This document shows positions 1-5,168 of a stretch of DNA of 6,280 nucleotides, one piece after another. The position numbers and the translations under genes are program-made. Position 1 is the stretch's first letter. Every line of letters starts with the position of its first letter. A model generated the notes under the pieces. The model had not been told where the DNA came from, did not search any database, and worked only from the letters and a program-made list of their open reading frames with translations. The stretch lies in contig JAJYXX010000147.1 of NCBI GenBank assembly GCA_021801545.1, forward strand, positions 1 to 6,280, written 5' to 3'. This DNA comes from Chloroflexota bacterium (GTDB lineage: Bacteria; Chloroflexota; Limnocylindria; Limnocylindrales; CSP1-4).

Positions 1-884
1 CCGTAGAAGATGATCGTGGTCCGGCGCAGGGTCCGAAACCGGTTGCCCCAGTAGAAGAGGCCGGCGAAGAAGACGACGAGGGCGACCCCGAGCCCGAGGC
101 TGACCAGGCTCGGGCTCGCCCGCCCCATGAGCAGCTGGTCGGCGAATCGCGAATCGGGAGCTTTGACGAGCTGGAAGAGCGACTGGCTGGTCGCGATCCC
201 GAGTGCCGCGTTGATCGCGATCCAGGTCGGGGCGAGGAGCCAGACGTGCGAGCTCGTCAGGACCGCCAGGTAGCGATGCAGGCCGTAGTGGGTCGGGGCG
301 TTCAGGGGAACCCCGCCGGCGGGATCGGCGACCCCGTAGCGGTAGACGAGGTACGAGAGCCCGTAGACGAGGGCGTTCAGGAGAAAGGCGGTCCGCCCGA
401 CTGCCTCGTACAAGGGTCCGGCGACGACGAGCCCGATCCCGAGACCGGCCAGCGTCGCGCCCTCGAACCGGGCGGCCGCCTGGCCGCGGAGGGCGACGTC
501 GCCGGCGGTGACGAGGGCCACGTAGCCGAGGATCGAGGGCACGCTCGCCGCCGTCGAGGCGCCCTCGAGGAGGCGCGTCCCGCCAAGCAGGAACAGGTTC
601 GTTGTCGCCCAGGTAAGGACGACCGCAACCGCCCCGAAGGCGGGGCCCCATTGCATCACCCGGTGATGGCCGAGGTGGTCGGCGAGGGCGCCGAACGGCG
701 GGGCGAGGAGGAGCTCGGCCGCGAAGAAGGCCGCCGTCAGGCCGCCGACGGCGACCGGTGAGACTGCTTCTCCGCCGTGGCGGGGCAGCTCGGCCAGGTA
801 GTAGATGAGCATCGTGCCGGTCAGCCCGGTGCTGAAGCGGAGGGTGAACGTCCCGAACAGGACGGCCCGCAGCGATCGATCCAC
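1..884 (-). CDS. MFS transporter, N-terminal part (3' end outside window)
   Basis: A reading frame starting with GTG at 884 runs without a stop to the left edge (294 codons plus two bases). It encodes a very hydrophobic protein with about eight candidate membrane segments: near residues 8-30, 43-68, 77-100, 103-126, 142-162, 163-182, 206-236 and 258-279. The loop after segment 2 holds the major facilitator motif A, G65-A-L-A-D69-H-L-G72-H-H-R75. The stretch around 133-162, with charged RGQAAARFEG followed by a glycine-rich GLGIGLVVAGP helix, fits MFS segment 5. A central loop at 184-203 separates the two halves, and a basic loop (RFRTLRR) follows segment 8, as expected in a 12-segment carrier. 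The gene is divergent from the gamma-glutamyltransferase-like gene across 45 bp. Substrate and direction of transport cannot be read from the sequence. The MFS call is firm; the GTG start is likely because a -10-like hexamer sits just upstream. Confidence 0.86.
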   Translation of the reverse strand, partial: MDRSLRAVLFGTFTLRFSTGLTGTMLIYYLAELPRHGGEAVSPVAVGGLTAAFFAAELLLAPPFGALADHLGHHRVMQWGPAFGAVAVVLTWATTNLFLLGGTRLLEGASTAASVPSILGYVALVTAGDVALRGQAAARFEGATLAGLGIGLVVAGPLYEAVGRTAFLLNALVYGLSYLVYRYGVADPAGGVPLNAPTHYGLHRYLAVLTSSHVWLLAPTWIAINAALGIATSQSLFQLVKAPDSRFADQLLMGRASPSLVSLGLGVALVVFFAGLFYWGNRFRTLRRTTIIFY

Positions 885-890
885 GGGCCA

Positions 891-896
891 AGAGTA
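891..896 (-). promoter_or_regulatory. Putative -10 box of the MFS gene, leaderless arrangement
   Basis: On the minus strand the hexamer TACTCT (896 to 891) is followed by exactly six bases and then the GTG start at 884. Transcription would therefore begin at or next to the start codon, giving a leaderless mRNA. No Shine-Dalgarno sequence precedes this GTG, in agreement. A TTGTAC (922 to 917) is the only -35-like element, but its 20-bp spacer is longer than usual. This is inferred from pattern and spacing only. Confidence 0.4.
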
Positions 897-917
897 GCCG
901 CTCGACTCGACCGCCCG

Positions 918-923
918 TACAAT
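918..923 (+). promoter_or_regulatory. Putative -10 box of the gamma-glutamyltransferase-like gene, leaderless arrangement
   Basis: TACAAT is one of the few AT-rich hexamers in the surrounding GC-rich DNA. It is followed by six bases (CGCGCC) and the ATG at 930, so the A of the start codon falls where transcription should start. No purine-rich ribosome binding site precedes the ATG. No convincing -35 element is visible at 16-18 bp spacing. The arrangement mirrors that of the divergent MFS gene. Confidence 0.5.
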
Positions 924-929
924 CGCGCC

Positions 930-2588
930 ATGTCGGAGTTTCCCCTCGTTCCCGTGCTGCTCGCGCGCGGCAGTCGTGGCGCCGTCGTCGCGCCCCATCA
1001 CCTCGCGACCGCGGCCGGGCTCGGTGTCCTTCGCGCCGGCGGCTCGGCGGTCGATGCCGCGATCGCGACGAACGCGGTCCTCGCGGTCGTGGCACCCGAG
1101 GCGTGCGGGCTCGGCGGCGACGCGTTCTGGCTGATCTGGGACGCCGCGGCCGGCCGCCAGCTGGCCCTGAACGGGTCCGGCCGGGCGGCCGCTGCCCTCG
1201 ACGCGGCCAGCCTGCGGGCGCGCGGCCTCGAACGGCTCCCGAAGCGCGGCCCGCTGACGATCACCGTCCCGGGCGCCGTCCGCTCCTGGAGCGACGCCCA
1301 CCGCCGGTTCGGTCGAGTCAGCCGTCAGGCGATTCTCGCCCCGGCGATCGAGCTGGCGGCTGGCGGCTTCCCGGCCTGGGACGGGTTCATCGAGTCGGTC
1401 GAGGTGACCGACTCGATCGTCGCCGCGGCACTCGGCGGCGAGTCGGGCTGGGCGGCCGTCTACCGTCCCCACGGTCGGCCGTGGCGGCCCGGCGAGCGGG
1501 TCCGGCTGCCGGCGTTGGCAGCGACGCTCGAACGGCTCGCGCTCGCGGGGTTCGACGACCTCTACGAGGGCGAGCTCGCCGAACGCCAGGCTCGCGGCCT
1601 GGCGGCGGCCGGGTCGCCGATCACCCTGGCCGACCTGCGCGACCACACCTCCACCTGGGGCAACCCGATCGGGACCGACTACCGGGGCGTCCGGGTGACG
1701 ACCCATCCGCCGAACAGCCAGGGGCTCGTCGCGCTCGAGATCCTCGCCATGCTCGAGCGGTTCGAGCCGCCGCCACCAGGGCTGTTCGCCGGGGGCCGGG
1801 GCGCCGATGCGCCCTGGATCCACCTCGGGATCGAGGCCTCGAAGCTTGCCATGGCCGATCGCGACGCGTTCATCACCGATCCCGAGTTCCGCCCGATCCC
1901 GGTCGATCGACTCCTCGATCCGGCGTACATCGCGGACCTGGTTCGGCGGATCGACCCTGCCCGGGCCGCCCCGGCGCCCGCCTCGCGCCAGCCCCGGGGC
2001 GGCGGCACGATCTACCTGGCTGCGGTCGACGAGGACGGCGTGGCCGTCAGCCTGATCGAGTCCAACTACATGGGCTTCGGGTCGGGGGTCGTCGATCCCG
2101 CGACGGGGATCGCGTACCAGAACCGCGGCAGCTACTTCAGCCTCGAGCCCGACCACCCGAACGTCCTCGAGCCACGAAAGCGGACGCTGCACACCCTGAT
2201 GCCGGGCATGCTCCTGCGCGATGGCCGGCCGTGGGTCGTCGCCGGCTCGATGGGCGGCGATGCGCAGCCGCAGATCTACGCCCAGCTCGTCTCGGCCCTC
2301 GTCGACGGCCGGGTCGACGTCGCGACCGGGGTCGCGGCGCCACGCTGGTTCGTGGAACCCGAGGACCACTTCATGCCGCCGCTCGCCGTCCGCGCCGAGC
2401 CGCGCTTCCGACCGGGGGTCCTCGAGGCGCTCGAGGCGATGGGACACCCGGTGACCCGGACCGCACCGTTCACCGGCGAGCTCGGTCACTGCCACGCGAT
2501 CGAGCTCGTCGACGGCGGGCCGGCCGAGGGCGGGACGCTCGCCGCCGCGACCGACCCACGGAGCGCCGGCCTCCCGGCCACCTTCTGA
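930..2588 (+). CDS. Gamma-glutamyltransferase-superfamily Ntn hydrolase, YwrD/acylase-like
   Basis: The product is 552 residues from ATG 930. This start is preferred to the in-frame GTG at 777, which would lie inside the divergent transporter gene and lacks family similarity in its 51 extra residues. There is no signal peptide, so it is probably cytoplasmic. Family landmarks include GLGGDAFWLIWD (60-71), the autocleavage site with nucleophile Thr360 in RGGGT-IYLAAVDEDG, FGSGVV (383-388), the oxyanion glycines G442-G443 in AGSMGGDAQPQ, and the C-terminal TDPRS. The proenzyme would cut itself before Thr360 into large and small subunits. Measured by ungapped spacing from Thr360, E. coli GGT residues Asn411 and Asp433 are replaced by Tyr380 and Tyr402. 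The Ser462-Ser463 pair is His421-Thr422, and the lid-loop region is about 10 residues shorter. It is therefore more likely an amidase or acylase of this superfamily than a glutathione transpeptidase. Its substrate is unknown. Confidence 0.9.
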   Translation: MSEFPLVPVLLARGSRGAVVAPHHLATAAGLGVLRAGGSAVDAAIATNAVLAVVAPEACGLGGDAFWLIWDAAAGRQLALNGSGRAAAALDAASLRARGLERLPKRGPLTITVPGAVRSWSDAHRRFGRVSRQAILAPAIELAAGGFPAWDGFIESVEVTDSIVAAALGGESGWAAVYRPHGRPWRPGERVRLPALAATLERLALAGFDDLYEGELAERQARGLAAAGSPITLADLRDHTSTWGNPIGTDYRGVRVTTHPPNSQGLVALEILAMLERFEPPPPGLFAGGRGADAPWIHLGIEASKLAMADRDAFITDPEFRPIPVDRLLDPAYIADLVRRIDPARAAPAPASRQPRGGGTIYLAAVDEDGVAVSLIESNYMGFGSGVVDPATGIAYQNRGSYFSLEPDHPNVLEPRKRTLHTLMPGMLLRDGRPWVVAGSMGGDAQPQIYAQLVSALVDGRVDVATGVAAPRWFVEPEDHFMPPLAVRAEPRFRPGVLEALEAMGHPVTRTAPFTGELGHCHAIELVDGGPAEGGTLAAATDPRSAGLPATF

Positions 2589-2598
2589 ACGGCCCGTG

Positions 2599-2627
2599 CC
2601 GAGCGACGCTGACACAGGAGCGCTCGG
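2599..2627 (+). promoter_or_regulatory. Ribosome binding site of the LLM gene inside a small inverted repeat
   Basis: AGGAG at 2616-2620 lies seven bases before the GTG at 2628, a strong Shine-Dalgarno that fixes this start. It sits at the end of the loop of a perfect 7-bp inverted repeat, CCGAGCG (2599-2605) with CGCTCGG (2621-2627), whose right arm touches the start codon. A competing 8-bp palindrome GAGCGCTC covers 2618-2625. The ribosome binding site is clear; a regulatory role for the hairpin is speculative. Confidence 0.6.
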
Positions 2628-3695
2628 GTGAGCGGCGAGCGGCCGGCCGGAGACGGGCAGGCGACCGGCCGGGCGGACGCGACCAGGCCGGCGCTCGGGA
2701 TCGGCGTCGGCGGCTCGATCGCCGAGCTCGTCGAGCTCGCCAGGGCCGCCGAGGGGGCCGGGTTCGAGTCGGCCTGGGTTGCCGAACTCGAGCGCTCGGC
2801 CTTCGTCCAGGCGGCAGCGGTGACGGCCGGGACCTCGACGATCCGCGTCGGAACCGCGGTGGCGCTCGCCTTTCCGCGCTCGCCGACGATCACCGCGCTC
2901 GAGGCGCGTGACCTCGACGAGCTGTCCGGCGGCCGCTTCCTGCTCGGGCTGGGAACGCAGGTCAAGCGGGTCGTCGAGGCGCGCTTCTCCGTCCCGTTCG
3001 AGCATCCGGCCGAGAAGCTCGCCGAGTACGCGGCCGCCGTCCGGGTCGTCTGGGCGGCCGGCCGTGGCGAGCCCGTCACCCACGAGGGCCGTTTCTACCG
3101 GATCACGATGCCTGCCTTCCACGGCCCGGCCCGGCCCGAGGCGCGGGACGTGCCGATCCTGTTCGCCGCGGTCGGGCCACTGATGTCGTTCACCGCCGGC
3201 ACCGTCGCCGACGGGCTGATCGGGCATCCGCTCGCCTCGCCGCGCTACCTCGCCGAGGTCGTCCGCCCGGCGGTCGCCGAGGGGCTCGCTGCGGCGGGTC
3301 GCGCGCCCGATACCTGCCCGATCAGCGCCTCGCCGCTCGTCTCGCTCTCCGACGACCCCGACCGGGCCCGGCGCGAGGCGAAGCTCCAGCTCGCCTTCTA
3401 CGCCACGACCCGCTCGTACGCGGCGATCTTGCGCCTTCACGGCCGTGAGGCGATCATCGGCGACCTCCGGCGGGCGTTCGTGCGCGGCGACCGGGAGCGG
3501 ATGATCGGGCTCGTCGACGACGAGCTGTGCGACGCGATCGCGGTGGCCTGCCGTCCGGACGAGGTCCTCGACCGCCTGGCCGCCTGGCATGGCGTGGCCG
3601 ATCGGCTCATCCTTGCCGGGCCGTGGTACGGGATCGATCCGGGACGGGCGCGGGAGAACGCGCTGGCGATCGTCGAGACACTCTCGCACCGGTAG
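2628..3695 (+). CDS. LLM-class flavin/F420-dependent oxidoreductase
   Basis: This 355-residue protein has the TIM-barrel pattern of the luciferase-like monooxygenase superfamily. First comes a beta strand LGIGVGG (23-29) and the helix ELARAAEGAGFESAWVAE (36-53). Next are TIRVGTAVALAF (71-82) and the hallmark LSGGRFLLGLGTQ (99-111). Then come FEHPAEKLAEYAAAVRVVW (124-142), with EGRFYRI (153-159), and DVPILFAAVGPLM (174-186). This order resembles the mycobacterial F420-type subgroup typified by MSMEG_2256, recalled from memory rather than searched. Such enzymes use FMN or coenzyme F420 in the cytoplasm; the sequence does not say which. The first 20 or so residues are Gly/Ala/Arg-rich and precede the fold, but the ribosome binding site supports this start. 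It lies 39 bp after the Ntn hydrolase gene with no visible promoter or terminator between, so the two are probably co-transcribed and may act on one pathway. The substrate is unknown. Confidence 0.9.
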   Translation: MSGERPAGDGQATGRADATRPALGIGVGGSIAELVELARAAEGAGFESAWVAELERSAFVQAAAVTAGTSTIRVGTAVALAFPRSPTITALEARDLDELSGGRFLLGLGTQVKRVVEARFSVPFEHPAEKLAEYAAAVRVVWAAGRGEPVTHEGRFYRITMPAFHGPARPEARDVPILFAAVGPLMSFTAGTVADGLIGHPLASPRYLAEVVRPAVAEGLAAAGRAPDTCPISASPLVSLSDDPDRARREAKLQLAFYATTRSYAAILRLHGREAIIGDLRRAFVRGDRERMIGLVDDELCDAIAVACRPDEVLDRLAAWHGVADRLILAGPWYGIDPGRARENALAIVETLSHR

Positions 3696-3703
3696 GGCCC
3701 GCG

Positions 3704-3709
3704 TATACT
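3704..3709 (+). promoter_or_regulatory. Putative -10 box for the tetra-Cys gene, azlC and azlD
   Basis: TATACT lies eight bases after the stop codon of the oxidoreductase gene and is a near-consensus -10 hexamer in GC-rich surroundings. The expected start of transcription is about 3716-3717, leaving a 5' leader of some 68 bases before the GTG at 3785. No good -35 is visible; GAGACA at 3675-3680 is 23 bp away, which is too far. It suggests a new transcription unit starting here. Confidence 0.5.
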
Positions 3710-3716
3710 CTCCCCT

Positions 3717-3760
3717 GCTCCGGCCCCGCCGGCCGGTCGCCGGGACGCCCCGGCCGGAGC
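3717..3760 (+). promoter_or_regulatory. GC-rich inverted repeat at the predicted 5' end of the tetra-Cys/azlCD transcript
   Basis: GCTCCGGCC (3717-3725) and GGCCGGAGC (3752-3760) form a perfect 9-bp inverted repeat with a 26-base interior. The interior can fold again, CCGGC (3729-3733) with GCCGG (3739-3743). CCGGCCGG also occurs twice, at 3729-3736 and 3750-3757, giving an alternative pairing. The outer stem would begin at the predicted transcription start. No T-tract follows, so it does not look like an intrinsic terminator of the upstream gene. It could be an mRNA-stabilising 5' stem, a regulator of translation or a protein site. Confidence 0.4.
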
Positions 3761-3774
3761 GTCGGATCGAGCCT

Positions 3775-3778
3775 GGAG
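3775..3778 (+). promoter_or_regulatory. Ribosome binding site of the tetra-Cys protein gene
   Basis: GGAG is followed by six bases and the GTG at 3785. This spacing picks that GTG as the start, rather than the longer open frame that reaches back to 3527 inside the oxidoreductase gene. Confidence 0.6.
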
Positions 3779-3784
3779 TCGCCC

Positions 3785-4057
3785 GTGACGTCGAACGTCG
3801 GCCAGAACTACCCCTACAGCAGCGAACCGGAGGCGGTCCGCGCGGCGAAGATCGCCGAGCTCGTCGCCAGCCGCGACGGCCTCGCCGAGAAGCTCGCCAG
3901 CGAGACCTCGCCGCTCGACGAGAACGAGCGCTGGTGGATCTGGAAGTGCCCGACGCCGGGCTGCCCGGGCTTCCTTCACGCCGCCGGCTACGCCCGTGAC
4001 CGCCACGCGGTCTACGTCGTCTGCGACGGGACCTGCGCCCGCACGTTCCTGCGCTAG
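3785..4057 (+). CDS. Small tetra-cysteine (zinc-ribbon-like) protein of unknown function
   Basis: This is a 90-residue protein starting at GTG 3785, chosen from the GGAG ribosome binding site. The first half is polar, with a charged helix-like stretch at residues 15-40 (EPEAVRAAKIAELVASRDGL and onward). The second half opens with a tryptophan cluster (W50, W51, W53) and then C55-PTPG-C60 and C80-DGT-C84, i.e. CX4C-X19-CX3C. Two knuckle-like cysteine pairs separated by a predicted strand (HAVYVV, 74-79) fit a zinc ribbon; His65 and His74 are further possible ligands. There is no signal peptide or membrane segment, so it should be cytoplasmic. It is first in a probable operon, 14 bp before azlC and behind its own promoter. 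I do not recognise a named family. Metal binding is inferred from cysteine spacing, and a role with AzlCD is only positional. Confidence 0.8.
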   Translation: MTSNVGQNYPYSSEPEAVRAAKIAELVASRDGLAEKLASETSPLDENERWWIWKCPTPGCPGFLHAAGYARDRHAVYVVCDGTCARTFLR

Positions 4058-4071
4058 CCGGGCGGCCGAGC

Positions 4072-4830
4072 GTGGCAGCCCGCAACGTCGCCTTCGTCAC
4101 CGCCCGCCGGCCCCTGCTCGTCGAGGGCACCGGGATGGCCCTCACGGCGGCCGCCTTCGGGGTCGTCTATGGCCTCGCCGCCCGGAACGCGGGCCTCTCG
4201 CTCGCCGAGGCGATCGCGATGAGCGTCTTCGTCTTTGCCGGCGCCTCCCAGTTCGCCGCCCTCGGCCTGATCGCCCAGGCGGCCCCCTGGCCGGCGGTCA
4301 TCGTCCTGACTGCCGTGCTGAACGCCCGCCACCTGCTCTATTCGGCGGCGCTCCTGCCCTGGCTGCGTCCGCGACCGGCCGCCGAGCGGGCGCTGATGGC
4401 CCATCTCCTGACCGACGAGGCGTTCGCCCTCAGCCTCCACCACTTCCAGCGACTCGGCCGGACCGACGTCCGCGGCTACTGGCTCGCTGCCGGGCTGATC
4501 TTCGTGCCTTGGAACGTGGCCACGATCGTCGGCGTCCTCGGCGGCCAGGTGATCCCGGACCCGCGGCGGTTCGGGGTCGACGTCATCTTCCCGGCCGCGA
4601 TGGCGGCCCTCGCGGTCCTCCTCGTCCGCCGACGGCGTGACCTCGTGGCGGCCGTCGTCGGAGTCGCCGTGGCGGTCAGCCTCGGCCTCGCCGTCGACCC
4701 CGCGGTCGGCGTCCTCGCCGGCGGCCTTGGCGGGCCGCTCATGGCGATGCTCGTTCCCGGGCGGCCGCTGTCGCCGCCCGAGATCGCGACCGGCGACGAG
4801 CTCGACCCCTCGCTCGGGGCGACGCCATGA
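4072..4830 (+). CDS. azlC: AzlC-family branched-chain amino acid exporter, large subunit
   Basis: This 252-residue membrane protein carries the AzlC signature: MSVFVFAGASQFAAL (50-64), followed by NARHLLYSAALLPWL (84-98), TDEAFAL (114-120) and a late FGVDVIFPAAMAAL (167-180). AzlC (YgaZ in E. coli) pairs with the small protein AzlD (YgaH) in the inner membrane and exports branched-chain amino acids or related compounds. Its length is usual for the family. The hydrophilic tail after about 230 (PPEIATGDELDPS) is longer than needed for the core and is probably cytoplasmic. The GTG at 4072 lies 14 bp after the preceding stop and has only a weak GGGCGG-like ribosome site, so translational coupling is likely. 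An internal ATG at residue 22 is possible, but it would cut into the first membrane segment. The last four bases overlap the next gene. Confidence 0.92.
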   Translation: MAARNVAFVTARRPLLVEGTGMALTAAAFGVVYGLAARNAGLSLAEAIAMSVFVFAGASQFAALGLIAQAAPWPAVIVLTAVLNARHLLYSAALLPWLRPRPAAERALMAHLLTDEAFALSLHHFQRLGRTDVRGYWLAAGLIFVPWNVATIVGVLGGQVIPDPRRFGVDVIFPAAMAALAVLLVRRRRDLVAAVVGVAVAVSLGLAVDPAVGVLAGGLGGPLMAMLVPGRPLSPPEIATGDELDPSLGATP

Positions 4831-5159
4831 GCGTCGCGCTCGTCGTCCTCGCCCTCCTCATGGGCGCCGTCACCTACCCATCGCGCGCCCTGCCGCTGCT
4901 CGCCCCAGGGCTGGAGCGGCTGCCACCCCGGGCGCTCGAGTACCTGCGCCTCGTCGGGCCCGCCGTCCTCGCCGCGCTCGCAGCGGTCAACGTCGCGATC
5001 GCCCTCGACCCCGCTCGCCGCCCGTCGTTCCAGGTCGGGATCGAGTGGCTCGCCGTCGCCGCCTGCGTTGCCCTCGTCGCCTGGCGGCGGAACCTGTTCG
5101 TCGGGGTGATCGCGGCGGCGGTCCTCGTCGCCCTCGCCCGCGCCTCAGGCGCCGGCTGA
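4827..5159 (+). CDS. azlD: AzlD-family branched-chain amino acid exporter, small subunit
   Basis: This 110-residue protein has three to four hydrophobic segments, near 2-16, 41-60, 73-85 and 91-105. It shows the AzlD pattern: GAVTYPSRALPLL (13-25) at the end of the first helix, an LRLVGPAVLAALA helix (40-52), and a late WRRNLFVGVIAAAV (86-99). It is the partner of AzlC in a two-subunit exporter of the LIV-E family. The ATG lies in an ATGA overlap with the azlC stop, the usual sign of translational coupling and of fixed subunit ratio. Its TGA at 5157-5159 is three bases from the stop of the convergent gene, within an interrupted palindrome. No separate ribosome binding site is needed or seen. 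Confidence 0.88.
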   Translation: MSVALVVLALLMGAVTYPSRALPLLAPGLERLPPRALEYLRLVGPAVLAALAAVNVAIALDPARRPSFQVGIEWLAVAACVALVAWRRNLFVGVIAAAVLVALARASGAG

Positions 5160-5168
5160 CGGTCAGCC
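5140..5168. terminator. Two adjacent palindromes at the convergent gene junction, possible bidirectional 3' structure
   Basis: GCGCCT-C-AGGCGC (5140-5152) and GGCTGAC-G-GTCAGCC (5154-5168) are perfect interrupted palindromes one base apart. As RNA they give hairpins with 5- and 6-bp stems and 3-base loops on either strand. The second contains both stop codons. Neither strand shows a T-tract, so a classic intrinsic terminator is not supported. Part of the second palindrome is automatic, since convergent TGA codons are complementary. Confidence 0.3.

Noticed and set aside
246..761. Plus-strand open frame of 171 residues
   Set aside because: Gly/Glu/Arg-rich with no fold signature; it is antisense to the MFS gene, whose frame shows membrane segments and motif A.
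777..929. N-terminal extension of the gamma-glutamyltransferase-like gene from GTG 777
   Set aside because: It would overlap the start of the divergent transporter, is polar and unlike the family, and the -10 box at 918-923 points to the ATG at 930.
1103..2911. Long plus-strand open frame of 602 residues
   Set aside because: Extremely Arg/Pro/Gly-rich; a frame shadow of the hydrolase and oxidoreductase genes caused by high GC.
2486..3079. Minus-strand open frame of 197 residues
   Set aside because: Ser/Ala/Thr-rich antisense shadow of the oxidoreductase gene without motifs.
3717..3760. Reading the inverted repeat as an intrinsic terminator of the oxidoreductase gene
   Set aside because: No T-tract follows the stem, and the repeat lies downstream of a good -10 box for the next gene.
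3437..4006. Minus-strand open frame of 189 residues across the intergenic gap
   Set aside because: It is antisense to the end of the oxidoreductase and the tetra-Cys gene, its second half is Arg/Ser-rich, and it shows no domain pattern or promoter.
3996..4640. Plus-strand open frame of 214 residues
   Set aside because: Arg/Pro-rich +1 shadow of azlC, whose own frame has the FAGASQFA signature.
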